Source: Methylobacteriaceae bacterium (GTDB lineage: Bacteria > Pseudomonadota > Alphaproteobacteria > Rhizobiales > Beijerinckiaceae). Taken from it: DNA of 37,686 nt. Made by a program: the position numbers and the translations under genes. Shown one piece after another: positions 1 to 9,323 of the stretch (the stretch's first letter is position 1; each line of letters opens with the position of its first letter). The notes under the pieces are model-generated. The model was not told where the DNA came from. It worked only from the letters and a program-made list of their open reading frames with translations, and ran no database searches. Where the stretch lies: positions 1-37,686 of the forward strand of contig JAFASC010000222.1 of the NCBI GenBank assembly GCA_019244955.1, read 5' to 3'.

Positions 1-509
1 GGATCGCCGGTCTTACTCTCGGCGCGGGCGACAATCTCCTTGCGCTCGCTCAGTGCGCTGCGCGGCCGCGGTTTGGTCTCGCGGATCAGATCGAGCCCGT
101 GCTCGAGATCGAGGCGCAGATCTTGACCGGCGTCGCGCTTTTTCTCAAGCCCCGCATGCCAACTCGCGAAGGGATCGCGCCAAGCTTCGATCGTGTACAA
201 GTATCGCGCATTTGCTTCGAGCCGGAAAGAGCCGCTCCAGCGGTCGTTCTCGAGGAAACGCATGGGTGTGCGGCGCCACTCGGTTTCGCGTTCAACACGG
301 TACAAGAGATCGACACCGATTTTCTCGTGACCGTCGGAAAAGACCGTCGCCTGAACTTGAACCGTGTCGCCGACGATCCTTTTGATAGGCGTGTCGCCGC
401 AATCGATCATCGGGCTTACCGCTTCAATGGCGACGCGGCCCTCCGCAATCTGCGGCGATACACTTAATCCGCGCGCCCGCGAGGCGCGGGCATTCAATAC
501 TGGTGTCAT
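1..509 (-). CDS. glgE: GlgE, alpha-1,4-glucan:maltose-1-phosphate maltosyltransferase (N-terminal part)
   Basis: GlgE extends alpha-1,4-glucans with maltosyl units from maltose-1-phosphate in the cytoplasm. Only the first 169 codons are inside the window; the gene continues past the left edge. The visible part reads MTPVLNARASRARG and then shows the N-terminal domain pattern typical of GlgE (DUF3416): a CGDTPIKRIVGDTV stretch, VFSDGHEKIGVDLLYR, NDRWSGSF, a YTIEAWRDPFASW motif and KKRDAGQDL. The catalytic GH13 domain is not visible. The ATG overlaps the TGA of the upstream malQ-treY gene as ATGA, which points to translational coupling and fixes the start. Placement at the end of a trehalose/glycogen operon fits the role. 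The family call is firm although the protein is partial. Confidence 0.9.
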   Translation of the reverse strand, partial: MTPVLNARASRARGLSVSPQIAEGRVAIEAVSPMIDCGDTPIKRIVGDTVQVQATVFSDGHEKIGVDLLYRVERETEWRRTPMRFLENDRWSGSFRLEANARYLYTIEAWRDPFASWHAGLEKKRDAGQDLRLDLEHGLDLIRETKPRPRSALSERKEIVARAESKTGD

Positions 510-3500
510 GCGCCAATCCTTGCGACGGCGAACGGCAGGTCGGAGAGGAGTTCTGAAGCTGTGACTTCTCCGTTGGAAATAAATGCCGATCCCGTCAGGA
601 GGTTGCGCCACCGCCCCTCCGGCAGGCCGAGGCGCGTGTCGCGCCATCCCGCCTCCCCGAGCGGGAAATCAAGCTCGGCGAGTTGGCGGTGCAGGAGGCG
701 CGGCACCGCGACCATGAGCATGTCGTTCTGGCGTTGCCGTTTGAAGGCGACGAGCCGCGCCGCTTCCGCGCCCCGCACGGCAAGCGGCTCGAAAGTGCCC
801 TCGCTGTAGAGTTCAGGCGCCGCCGCCCGGTCAGCCAGCAGGATTGCCATCACCCGCTGTTTGATGCGCCCGTCCGCCCAGCCGCGGATGAGGTCGGCAA
901 GGTCGGTCGAGTCGGAGAGCGCAGCCGCGCGCGCGCTATAGTCGACCGGGCGCCGATTGTCGGGATCGACGAGCGAAAAATCCCAGAACTCGGTGCCTTG
1001 ATAGAAGTCGGGCACGCCGGGAAGCGTACTTTTCAAGATCGTGCGGGTCAGCCCGTTGAGCATGCCGCGCGCCGAAAGTTCCTGCGCCAGAGGAACGATC
1101 GCCGCCCAAGGCGCGCCGGCCGGATCAAGCAGCAGCGCGATGAACTCGCGTGCGCTTGCTTCGTAACTTTCGTTCGGATTAATCCACGATGTATGGCGCT
1201 TCGCCTCTCGCAGCGCCTTTTGCACATATGCGTTCAGACGCTCGCGGAAGCTCTCGATGATTTCCGGCGCGGACGTGTCTTGGATTGCCTCGAGCGGCAT
1301 CGCACCGATGAAAGATTGCAGCAGCATATAGCGGTCGTTCGGGTCGATCACCTCACGATCCGTGAACCGCTCCAGGACGGCGCGCTCGACCGTTTCGATC
1401 AGGCGCGCCCAGTTTTCCGGCATCTCGGAGAGTGCGAGCAGGCGCCCGCGCGCGTCCTCGCCGCGTTTGGTATCGTGCGTCGCCGTCGCGATCAGCGCGT
1501 TCTTTTGATGCTCGTAGCGCTCCTGCTGCGCGGCATAGAAAGCGTTGAGATCGATGCCGAATGCGGCGGGATCGCCCCCGACCTCATTCAGGACGAGAAA
1601 TCGCACCTCGCGATAGAACAGCGTGTCTTCGAGACTTTTGGCCATCACCGGCCCGGTCAATTGCTGGAAGCGGCGACGCAAGCGTGAAACGAGGCTTCGA
1701 CTCGGACGCGCCGGCGTCGTTCCGCGCTCCAGCAGCACGCCGGCGATCATGTCGTGCACGGTGGGGTCGGCCAGGCGGCTCTTCGCCTTCGCCTCGGCGA
1801 CGCTCGTCTCGATGATCTCAACGTCTTCCGCGGCAGCCGCGTGCCGCTCGGTGAGGTAAGTGCGGTACACCGGGAAAGCGGCGATTATTTCGCTCAACGC
1901 GGTGCGGATGGCGTTGACTGTCGCGTCGCGCGTACGGCGGTCGGAATCGGCGATGCGCTTTGCATCTGAGACCAGGCCCTCAAGCTCGCTCGCAAAGCTC
2001 GTCTCCAGGATTTCCAGTTTGGCGCGCCGCAGCGCCTCGTGAAAGTCCTCGCCGCGGCCGGTGCAGACGCGATAGAGTCGGTCGAACGGGCCCTTTGCGT
2101 TCCGGTCGACGAGAATGCCGTCAAGCAGCGTCAGCGCATCGTAACCCGTCGTGCCGGCGATCGGCCACTCGCGCAAGCGCTCGCCGGGTTCGAGAATCTT
2201 TTCGACGACGATGTAGAAGCCCGGCCCGACCGCGCCCTGTAGCGCTTCCACGTAAGCCGCGGGATCAGCAAGGCCATCGATGTGATCCACGCGCAATCCG
2301 TGCACGCGTCCCTCGCGGACGAGCCGGAAAATCAGCGCGTGGCTCGCTTCAAACACGTCCCGCTCCTCGACACGCAGTCCGGCGAGCGAATCGATGTCGA
2401 AGAAGCGACGGTAATTCACGTCGCTTGCGGCAACGCGCCAATAAGCCAGGCGATACGCTTGCTGTTCGAGCAATTCATGGAGCGGCTCGAAGCTTTCCCG
2501 CCGGCCTTTGATCCCGTTCAGCACTTCGACGGCGCGTTCGATCGCGCGCAGCAATGCCGGGTCGCGCCGCGCCGCGCGCGCAAGCCGCTTCTTTATGCCT
2601 TCGGCGCGAACAGGAAAATCGGCGCGCCGCCGCGCCGAAGTCTCGCTTGCCATGCTGCGCAAGTCGCCGACGATCGCCAAAACGTCGCGGCTGATCGCTG
2701 ATGTGCCGAGGATCGCTAGCGCATTGTCGAGAATATCGGGATAGGTGAGCGGCGAGATCGGGAAGCGGTGCTCGTATTGCCAGACGCTGAACGCCCCCTG
2801 CGCCGCATCGAAAGCGAGATGCAGGTTCCCGCTTTCCAGCGCCTCGCCATATTGCTCACCGAGAAACGGCAGGACCAGCTTGCCGTGCGCGCCAAGCCGT
2901 TGCCAGTCGACGTCGAAATAATGCGCATGCGGCGACAGTTCGCCCCATTCGAGGATCGACAGCCACCACGGATTGTCGGCTCCTCCCACTCCCATATGGT
3001 TCGGCACGATGTCGAGCACGAGCTGCAGATCGTGCTTGGCGAGCGTGTCGGAGAAGCGCAGGAATGCGGCTTCGCCGCCCAGTTCCGGATTGATCCTCGT
3101 CGGGTCGACGCTGTCGTAGCCGTGCGTCGAGCCCGGGCGCGCCTGAAAGATCGGCGAGGCATAGACATGACTGATGCCGAGCTTGGCGAGGTAGGGGAGG
3201 ATCGCGCTTGCCTGATCGAAACCGAAAGCCTTGTGGAATTGCAGGCGATACGTCGCGCGCGGCGGCGGTGAGGCTAGGCGCGAGACCTCCGGACGCAAGC
3301 CGCGCCCTTCGAGCGCGAGCGCCGCCGCGGTTTTCGCCAGCGGACCGCCAGGTGCGGCGATCTCGCGCAACGTAAGCCGCAGCCGCCGCTTCCAATTCGG
3401 ATGACCGCGATCGGGGCCCGGCATGTTCGCCTGATTCATCTCGCGTGTTGCGTCTTCCACTTGCACGGCGGCGAGGATCGAAGGCGTGCGCCCAAGATAG

Positions 3501-5374
3501 CGGATGCTGCCGACGAGTGGCGGCTCGCCGGGATCGTCGGCGGAGGTGAGGTTCTGCTGCTCCAAAGCCTGCCGTAGCCGCACTTTGTCGGCCTCGCGCA
3601 GCGCCCGCTCGCGCGCCGCGAGATCGGGTGCGAAAATGCCGAATGTTTCACGCAGATCGACATCTTGGCCGCGCCACCACCCCATGAAGGTCGGCAGATC
3701 GTGCGTGGTCAGCGCGGCCAAGGCATCGCGGGGATAAGCGTCCGGCGGTTTGAAGGCGCCGTCATTATCATGCTCGAAGAAGAGAATACGGTAGCTTAAA
3801 AGCCCAGCGCGCATGATCGCGTCGGAAAAACCTTCCGGCGCGGTGCCCAAATCTTCCGCAATGACCAGGCAACGATTGCGGTGGCTTTCGAGTCGGAGCA
3901 CCGCAAGCGAGGCTTCGAAGGGATACTCGACATAAGCGCCGTCTTTTGCCGATTGGCCGCGGGGAATAAGGAACAGGCGCTGCAGCTGGAATGCATGATC
4001 GATGCGGATCGCGCCGGCATGACGCATGTTGGCGCGAACCAATGCGCGAAAGGCGGCAAACCCCTGCGCCTCGAGTGCCAAAGGATGGAACGGCGGCAGA
4101 CCCCAATTCTGTCCCTCGGGCCCGAGCAGATCCGGTGGCGCGCCGATCGACAGAGCCGGTGCAAAGCGATCCGGATGCGCCCACACTTCCGAGCCGCCGG
4201 AATCACCGCCGACCGCGAGGTCGCGGTAAAGCCCGATCTCCATGCCGGCGCTTGCCGCATCGCGTGCCGCCTCGGCGAGTTGTCGATCGGCGAGAAATTG
4301 CAGCCATTCGTGGAAGTCGACGAGATCGGAATTTTGCTGGGCAAAGCGCGCGACCTGCGGCGATGCATGATCACGAAAAGCCTCCGGCCATTCGCCGAGC
4401 CAAGTGCACCCGTCTTGGCGTAATTTCTCCGAAGCCGATTCGAAGATCGCGTGCAGGCGCAGATTGTCGCCTTCATCGCGGCGAAACGCCTCGAATTCGG
4501 CCGTGGCTCCGCGCGAACGCACCTCCTGCCACAGCGCATCGAGGACGCGGCGCTGAATTGCCCAGACGGCGGCGTGGTCGACGAACGGCGCGCGACGCAA
4601 ATGGTCGATCTGCGCGGCGCTCTCGCCTTCAAGCAGTTTTGCCGCGCGGCTGCCGGCAAACTCCGGGATGCGACAGAGATCGATCAGCAGCGGATCCAGG
4701 AACAGCCGCGACGATGGCGAATACGGCGAGATTTTGCTGCGATCGGACGCAAACAACGCGTGCAGCGGACTGAGGCCCAGAAACGATGCGCCGTGGCGTC
4801 CGGCGGCTGTGGCGAGTTCGGCAACGTTGGTCAAATTGCCGATGCCGATGTCGTCCGATCCGCGCAGACTTGCGACTTGACACGTCAGTCCCCAGGCGCG
4901 GCCGCGCTCGAGTTGCTCGGGCTGGTAACACCGCTGCGGCGCGATGATGAGCAGCGACTCGGCATGGGAATCGCCGGCGCGCGTGATGAGCTTGTGATAT
5001 CCGCCGGGCAGATGGTCGAGCCAAAGCACGGTCCCGCGATCATGATGCTCGACTCGGGCTCGCCCTTCGCGCGTTCCGCCGTCCTCCAGCGCGACTTGCC
5101 ACTCGACCTTTGTCTCCGGCGCGGCACGCACAGGGATCGTGCCGTATGTGTCCGGCGTGATGACGGGCGCAACGAGCGCACGGCGCATCTGCTCGATTGA
5201 CGCGAGCGAATCGCGCGTCGCGCTGGCATTCGACACATCGAGGCCGAAAGCTCCGATGATCGCGCGCTTCGTCTCCTGCGGCGTGAGGTTTTCGTTCTGA
5301 TGGACGTCGGTGTAGCCGGGGGCAATCCCGAGCAGATTGGCGAGGCGATCTACGGCGTCGGCACCTGCGCTCAC
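506..5374 (-). CDS. MalQ-TreY fusion: 4-alpha-glucanotransferase / malto-oligosyltrehalose synthase
   Basis: One 1622-residue frame carries two enzymes that are normally separate. Residues about 1-695 are a GH77 amylomaltase (MalQ): GIGNL near 178-182, RIDH with the nucleophile at D459, the AEDLG acid/base at E507 and a TTHDLP motif near 556-561. Residues about 705-1622 are TreY, which turns the reducing end of a maltodextrin into a trehalosyl unit: TYRLQFHKAFGF at 708, DIVPNHMG near 788, GLRVDHIDGL with D1030, VVEKIL with E1058, and a later ATHDTKRGED. All catalytic motifs I looked for are present, so both halves look active. The GTG start overlaps the TGA of treZ as GTGA, and the gene ends in an ATGA overlap with glgE. 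MalQ would supply longer maltodextrins to the TreY half, whose product goes to TreZ. Confidence 0.95.
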   Translation of the reverse strand: MSAGADAVDRLANLLGIAPGYTDVHQNENLTPQETKRAIIGAFGLDVSNASATRDSLASIEQMRRALVAPVITPDTYGTIPVRAAPETKVEWQVALEDGGTREGRARVEHHDRGTVLWLDHLPGGYHKLITRAGDSHAESLLIIAPQRCYQPEQLERGRAWGLTCQVASLRGSDDIGIGNLTNVAELATAAGRHGASFLGLSPLHALFASDRSKISPYSPSSRLFLDPLLIDLCRIPEFAGSRAAKLLEGESAAQIDHLRRAPFVDHAAVWAIQRRVLDALWQEVRSRGATAEFEAFRRDEGDNLRLHAIFESASEKLRQDGCTWLGEWPEAFRDHASPQVARFAQQNSDLVDFHEWLQFLADRQLAEAARDAASAGMEIGLYRDLAVGGDSGGSEVWAHPDRFAPALSIGAPPDLLGPEGQNWGLPPFHPLALEAQGFAAFRALVRANMRHAGAIRIDHAFQLQRLFLIPRGQSAKDGAYVEYPFEASLAVLRLESHRNRCLVIAEDLGTAPEGFSDAIMRAGLLSYRILFFEHDNDGAFKPPDAYPRDALAALTTHDLPTFMGWWRGQDVDLRETFGIFAPDLAARERALREADKVRLRQALEQQNLTSADDPGEPPLVGSIRYLGRTPSILAAVQVEDATREMNQANMPGPDRGHPNWKRRLRLTLREIAAPGGPLAKTAAALALEGRGLRPEVSRLASPPPRATYRLQFHKAFGFDQASAILPYLAKLGISHVYASPIFQARPGSTHGYDSVDPTRINPELGGEAAFLRFSDTLAKHDLQLVLDIVPNHMGVGGADNPWWLSILEWGELSPHAHYFDVDWQRLGAHGKLVLPFLGEQYGEALESGNLHLAFDAAQGAFSVWQYEHRFPISPLTYPDILDNALAILGTSAISRDVLAIVGDLRSMASETSARRRADFPVRAEGIKKRLARAARRDPALLRAIERAVEVLNGIKGRRESFEPLHELLEQQAYRLAYWRVAASDVNYRRFFDIDSLAGLRVEERDVFEASHALIFRLVREGRVHGLRVDHIDGLADPAAYVEALQGAVGPGFYIVVEKILEPGERLREWPIAGTTGYDALTLLDGILVDRNAKGPFDRLYRVCTGRGEDFHEALRRAKLEILETSFASELEGLVSDAKRIADSDRRTRDATVNAIRTALSEIIAAFPVYRTYLTERHAAAAEDVEIIETSVAEAKAKSRLADPTVHDMIAGVLLERGTTPARPSRSLVSRLRRRFQQLTGPVMAKSLEDTLFYREVRFLVLNEVGGDPAAFGIDLNAFYAAQQERYEHQKNALIATATHDTKRGEDARGRLLALSEMPENWARLIETVERAVLERFTDREVIDPNDRYMLLQSFIGAMPLEAIQDTSAPEIIESFRERLNAYVQKALREAKRHTSWINPNESYEASAREFIALLLDPAGAPWAAIVPLAQELSARGMLNGLTRTILKSTLPGVPDFYQGTEFWDFSLVDPDNRRPVDYSARAAALSDSTDLADLIRGWADGRIKQRVMAILLADRAAAPELYSEGTFEPLAVRGAEAARLVAFKRQRQNDMLMVAVPRLLHRQLAELDFPLGEAGWRDTRLGLPEGRWRNLLTGSAFISNGEVTASELLSDLPFAVARIGA

Positions 5375-7185
5375 GGAGCGGTTCTCCAGGAGATGCCGGT
5401 CCAGGGGCGCAGGTGAACGCGATTGTCTTGCGCCGAAGCATCCGGGCTTTGCCAGATGATGCGCGCGCCATGGGGCAAATCGACTTCGCCTGCGCGGTCC
5501 CCGAACGACGCTGCAAAAGCGAGCCCGCCTGCCTCAAAGCGCCACTCGACCGTCAGCACGGCATTGGTGACATTATAGCTGGCGTCAAAATAGCGGCTCG
5601 CAATCAACGGCACGATTTCGCGATGCCGGATCGCGATCAAATTGCGCAGCTCGCTGAGCACGCTTGCATGCGGCTCGCGGCTGATTTCGGTCCAATCGAT
5701 CTTGGAATGGACAAAGGTCCTCTCGTCGGTCGGGTCGGGGATGCGTGCAGCAGCAGCTTCGTCGGCGAACGCCTTGAAGTGGCGGAACTCCCGGCGGCGG
5801 CCCTCGCGCACCGCTTTCGACAATTCTTCGCTCTCGGAGAAATCGACGAAAAACTGGAACGGCGCGGACGCGCTCCATTCCTCGCCCATGAACAACATCG
5901 GGATTTGCGGACTGAGCATCAACCCCGCATGCGCCAGCGCCAGCTTCTCGGGCGTGGTTAAGGCCGCGATGCGCTCGCCAAAGGCACGATTGCCAATCTG
6001 GTCGTGGTTCTGCAAGTGCGCGACAAAAGCGCTCGGCGGCAGATGCGCGGAAGCCTCCCCGCGCGGTTTCCCGCCACGAATTTGCATCGGTTCGCCCTGG
6101 AAGACGAAGCCTTCAGCAAGGCCGCGTCCGAGCCGCCCGACCGGGTCGTCGACGTAATCGGCGTAATATCCCTCGCTCTCGCCCGTCATCAGCACGTGCC
6201 AACAATGGTGCACGTCATCGTTCCATTGCGCCGTGTAATGAATCGGCTGGCCGGCTTCGTCGCGCTGCAGCCATTTCGCTTCGTTCTCTTCGTTTTCGAG
6301 GATTAGGTGGATTTGCCGATCCGGCAATGTCTCGCGAATTGCGTCCGCAATCTCGATCAGGATGTGGTTGGCGCTGTCATCGGTAATCGCGTGGACCGCA
6401 TCAAAGCGCAAACCGTCCGCATTGAACTCTTCGAGCCAATAGAGCGCATTGTGCAGGAAGAAATCGCGCACGGTCCGCTCTTCATCGAAAGCAAGTCCGC
6501 CGCCCCAGGGCGTTTGGTGGCGCTCGGTGAAGAAGGATTTTGCAAAAGCGTGCAGATAATTGCCGCTCGGGCCGAAATGATTATAGACTACGTCGATGAA
6601 GATCATGATCCCGAGCGCGTGCGCGCGCTCGATGAGCCGCTTCAAGTCATCCGGGGTGCCGTAGGACGCATTCGGCGCGAAGTGTGCGACACCGTCATAG
6701 CCCCAATTGCGTGCGCCGGGACAGTCGGAAAGCGGCATCAGTTCGATCGCGGTGGCGCCGAGATCGCGCCAATGTTCGAGCTTTTCTGCAAGCGCCGCAA
6801 ACGTCCCCTGCGGAGTGGCGGTGCCGACATGCACCTCGACGATTACCGCTTCCGCCCAAGGGCGGCCGTGCCACTCGCCGTCGCTCCAGGCAAAGGCAAG
6901 CGGGTCGACAATTGCGCTCGGCTGATGCACCCCGTCCGGCTGATAGCGCGAGGCCGGATCGGGCGCACGCAAGCTTTCGTTCAGTTCATAAATGTAGCGC
7001 GTGCCGGCACTCACCCCGGTCAGTTCCAGCTCGTGCCATCCGTCCGGCTTCGCCGCCATGGGGTGCGGGGTGTCGGCTACAATCGCGCGCGGATTTTGTT
7101 CGTCCGGGGCGAAAAGCGCGAACCGGGTCTTATCTTGATCGATATGCGCGCCAAACGGCATGCGGTGCACGCGTCTCATTATCAT
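5371..7185 (-). CDS. treZ: TreZ, malto-oligosyltrehalose trehalohydrolase
   Basis: TreZ releases free trehalose from malto-oligosyltrehalose made by TreY. The 604-residue length is usual. An N-terminal beta-sandwich (about 8-100, FGAHID...RFALFAP) precedes the GH13 barrel. Visible motifs are DVVYNHFGPSGNYL near 198-211, ADGLRFDAVHAI with the nucleophile at D262, the LILENEEN acid/base at about E297, and LQNHDQIGNRAFG further on. The ATG lies 3 bases after the TAA of glgX; another in-frame ATG two codons in and a third at residue 9 are possible starts. The TGA overlaps the GTG of malQ-treY. It acts in the cytoplasm, directly after the TreY half of the next gene. Confidence 0.95.
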   Translation of the reverse strand: MIMRRVHRMPFGAHIDQDKTRFALFAPDEQNPRAIVADTPHPMAAKPDGWHELELTGVSAGTRYIYELNESLRAPDPASRYQPDGVHQPSAIVDPLAFAWSDGEWHGRPWAEAVIVEVHVGTATPQGTFAALAEKLEHWRDLGATAIELMPLSDCPGARNWGYDGVAHFAPNASYGTPDDLKRLIERAHALGIMIFIDVVYNHFGPSGNYLHAFAKSFFTERHQTPWGGGLAFDEERTVRDFFLHNALYWLEEFNADGLRFDAVHAITDDSANHILIEIADAIRETLPDRQIHLILENEENEAKWLQRDEAGQPIHYTAQWNDDVHHCWHVLMTGESEGYYADYVDDPVGRLGRGLAEGFVFQGEPMQIRGGKPRGEASAHLPPSAFVAHLQNHDQIGNRAFGERIAALTTPEKLALAHAGLMLSPQIPMLFMGEEWSASAPFQFFVDFSESEELSKAVREGRRREFRHFKAFADEAAAARIPDPTDERTFVHSKIDWTEISREPHASVLSELRNLIAIRHREIVPLIASRYFDASYNVTNAVLTVEWRFEAGGLAFAASFGDRAGEVDLPHGARIIWQSPDASAQDNRVHLRPWTGISWRTAP

Positions 7186-7188
7186 TTG

Positions 7189-9291
7189 TTACGCCGGCGT
7201 AAGTTGGAAGAGCGCGAGCGAACGTGCGCCGATTGGAAATGTTCCCCCCGGACGCAGAACGGATACCGGCGTGCGCACATGTCCATGAGCCTCCTGCGTA
7301 TCGAACACATGTGTCCACGCGGCTCCCGGCAAATGCGGATTGAGCGTGAAATCGACCTTTTTGGTGGATGCGTTGAGGAGGACGATAAATCGCTGGCCGT
7401 CGGCCGAATCGTTGCCGATCTGCATGCCGAGCGTACGACGGTTCTCGTCCGCCCAGTCCTCGTTGGTCATTTCCCGGCCCTCGGGCGCGAGCCAATAGAC
7501 GTCCTGCAGGCCATTCTTGTCGACGCGGGAGCCGGTCAGATAACGGCGCCGGCGGAACACGTCATGACTGCGCCGAAGCCGGATGAGCAGCTGAATGAAG
7601 GAGAATAGATCGGGATCGACTTTCTCGCCGCGGTCCCAATCGAGCCAGCTCGTCTCGTTGTCCTGACAATAGGCATTGTTGTTGCCCTTCTGCGTGCGCG
7701 AGAATTCATCCCCCATGAGCAGCATCGGCACGCCGACAGAGAAGAACACCGTCGCCAGAAGGTTGCGCTTCTGCTGGGCACGCAAAACGAGAATGGCGGG
7801 GTCCCTGGTCGGCCCCTCGACCCCGCAATTCCAGGAGACGTTATGGGGATGTCCGTCTTTGTTGTCCTCGCGGTTCGGCTCGTTGTGACGCTCGTTGTAG
7901 CTGACGAGGTCCTGCAACGTGAAGCCGTCATGGGACGAGACATATTGGACCGAAGCCCAGGGCTGGCGCCCGCGCCTGTGAAAGATCTCGCGTGATCCAG
8001 TGAGGGCGCGCGCGAGACCGGCGATCTGTCCGGCATCGCCGCGCCAGAAACCGCGGATCGTGTCGCGAAAGCTATCGTTCCACTCGCTCCAGCCGGGCGG
8101 AAATTGTCCCAAGCGGTAGCCGTTGGAGCCGAGATCCCACGGCTCCGCGATCAATTTGACGCGCGACAAAACCGGATCCTGCCCAACTGCGCGCAGGAAG
8201 CCGGCCCGGTCGGAAAACTCGAATGGGTCGCGGGCGAGCGCCGGTGCAAGATCGAAACGGAAGCCGTCGACGTGATAAGCCTCAACCCAATGCCGCAGAC
8301 TGTCCGTCACCATCTGCAGGACGCGCGGATGCGCAAGGTCGAGCGTATTTCCGGTCCCGGTCACGTCCCAGACGAAACGCGGATTGTCCGGTGCAAGCTT
8401 GTAGTAGCTGCGATTGTCTATGCCGCGGAAGGAGAGCGTCGGGCCGAGCTGATTGCCTTCGGCGGTATGATTGTACACGACGTCGAGGATGACCTCGATC
8501 CTGGCTTCGTGGAGCGTGCGGACGGCGGCTTTGAGATCAAGCACGCCATCACCTTCGGAGCTGTAATAGCGCGGCTCCGGCGCGAAGAAAGCGAGAGTCG
8601 AATAACCCCAATAGTTCCTGAGCTTCTTCTCGACGAGAAAGCGATCGTCGGCGAAGGCATGGATCGGCATGAGTTCGATCGCGGTTACCCCGAGCTTGAC
8701 CAGATGATCGACGATCGCGGGATGGGCGAGCGCGGCATACGTGCCGCGCATCGTCATCGGCACGTCGGGATGCAGCTGCGTCAGGCCTTTGACGTGCGCC
8801 TCGTAAATCAGCGTGTCGCGCCACGCGTGACGCGGCGGCTGATCGCCACCCCACATATGCGAAGGGTCCTCGACCACGCATTTCGGCATCATCGGAGCAC
8901 TATCGCGGCTATCTCGGGTGAGGTCGGCGCGATGCGCATCCCGCCGATAGCCGTACAGCGCATCGTGCCAGCGAATGCGTCCGGAGAGCCGCCGCGCGTA
9001 AGGGTCGATGAGCAGCTTGCGCGGGTTGAAACGGTGGCCGTGCGCCGGTTCATAAGGTCCGTGCACGCGGTAGCCGTACAATTGTCCCGGGCGCAGTCCG
9101 TTCACATAGCCGTGCCAGACTTCGTCCGAATATTGCGGCAGTCTATATTCCTCGATCTGACGGCGTCCGGACGAGTCGAACAGGCAAAGGTCAACCGCGC
9201 TCGCATGGGCTGAAAACAGGGCGAAGTTCACGCCCTTGCCGTCCCAGGTCGCACCGAGCGGCGCAGGCGAGCCGTCGTCGAGGCGCGTCAT
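7189..9291 (-). CDS. glgX: GlgX, glycogen debranching enzyme
   Basis: GlgX hydrolyses alpha-1,6 branches of glycogen or limit dextrins and supplies linear maltodextrins to MalQ and TreY. From the ATG at 9291 the protein has 700 residues. A CBM48-like N-domain (GSPAPLGATWDGKGVNFALF, residues 8-27) is followed by the GH13_11 barrel: LDVVYNHTAEGN at 269-280, VDGFRFDLA with the nucleophile at D347, LIAEPWDLG with the acid/base at E383, and VSSHDGFTLQDLV. The frame is open further upstream to 9465, but that stretch overlaps otsA and resembles nothing in the family. The ATG at 9291 gives the normal N-terminus, has a GGAA about 9 bases upstream and leaves 32 bases after the otsA stop. Confidence 0.94.
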   Translation of the reverse strand: MTRLDDGSPAPLGATWDGKGVNFALFSAHASAVDLCLFDSSGRRQIEEYRLPQYSDEVWHGYVNGLRPGQLYGYRVHGPYEPAHGHRFNPRKLLIDPYARRLSGRIRWHDALYGYRRDAHRADLTRDSRDSAPMMPKCVVEDPSHMWGGDQPPRHAWRDTLIYEAHVKGLTQLHPDVPMTMRGTYAALAHPAIVDHLVKLGVTAIELMPIHAFADDRFLVEKKLRNYWGYSTLAFFAPEPRYYSSEGDGVLDLKAAVRTLHEARIEVILDVVYNHTAEGNQLGPTLSFRGIDNRSYYKLAPDNPRFVWDVTGTGNTLDLAHPRVLQMVTDSLRHWVEAYHVDGFRFDLAPALARDPFEFSDRAGFLRAVGQDPVLSRVKLIAEPWDLGSNGYRLGQFPPGWSEWNDSFRDTIRGFWRGDAGQIAGLARALTGSREIFHRRGRQPWASVQYVSSHDGFTLQDLVSYNERHNEPNREDNKDGHPHNVSWNCGVEGPTRDPAILVLRAQQKRNLLATVFFSVGVPMLLMGDEFSRTQKGNNNAYCQDNETSWLDWDRGEKVDPDLFSFIQLLIRLRRSHDVFRRRRYLTGSRVDKNGLQDVYWLAPEGREMTNEDWADENRRTLGMQIGNDSADGQRFIVLLNASTKKVDFTLNPHLPGAAWTHVFDTQEAHGHVRTPVSVLRPGGTFPIGARSLALFQLTPA

Positions 9292-9323
9292 CCAAGCGGA
9301 TTCCGGGACTGCTGGCCGGCGGT

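Noticed and set aside
683-1687. Long plus-strand open frame opposite malQ-treY
   Set aside because: It resembles no family, and the opposite strand carries a clearly recognisable enzyme. High GC content opens antisense frames by chance.
6307-7608. 433-residue plus-strand frame across treZ and the glgX end
   Set aside because: It is antisense to two confirmed enzymes and has no motif or ribosome-binding site.
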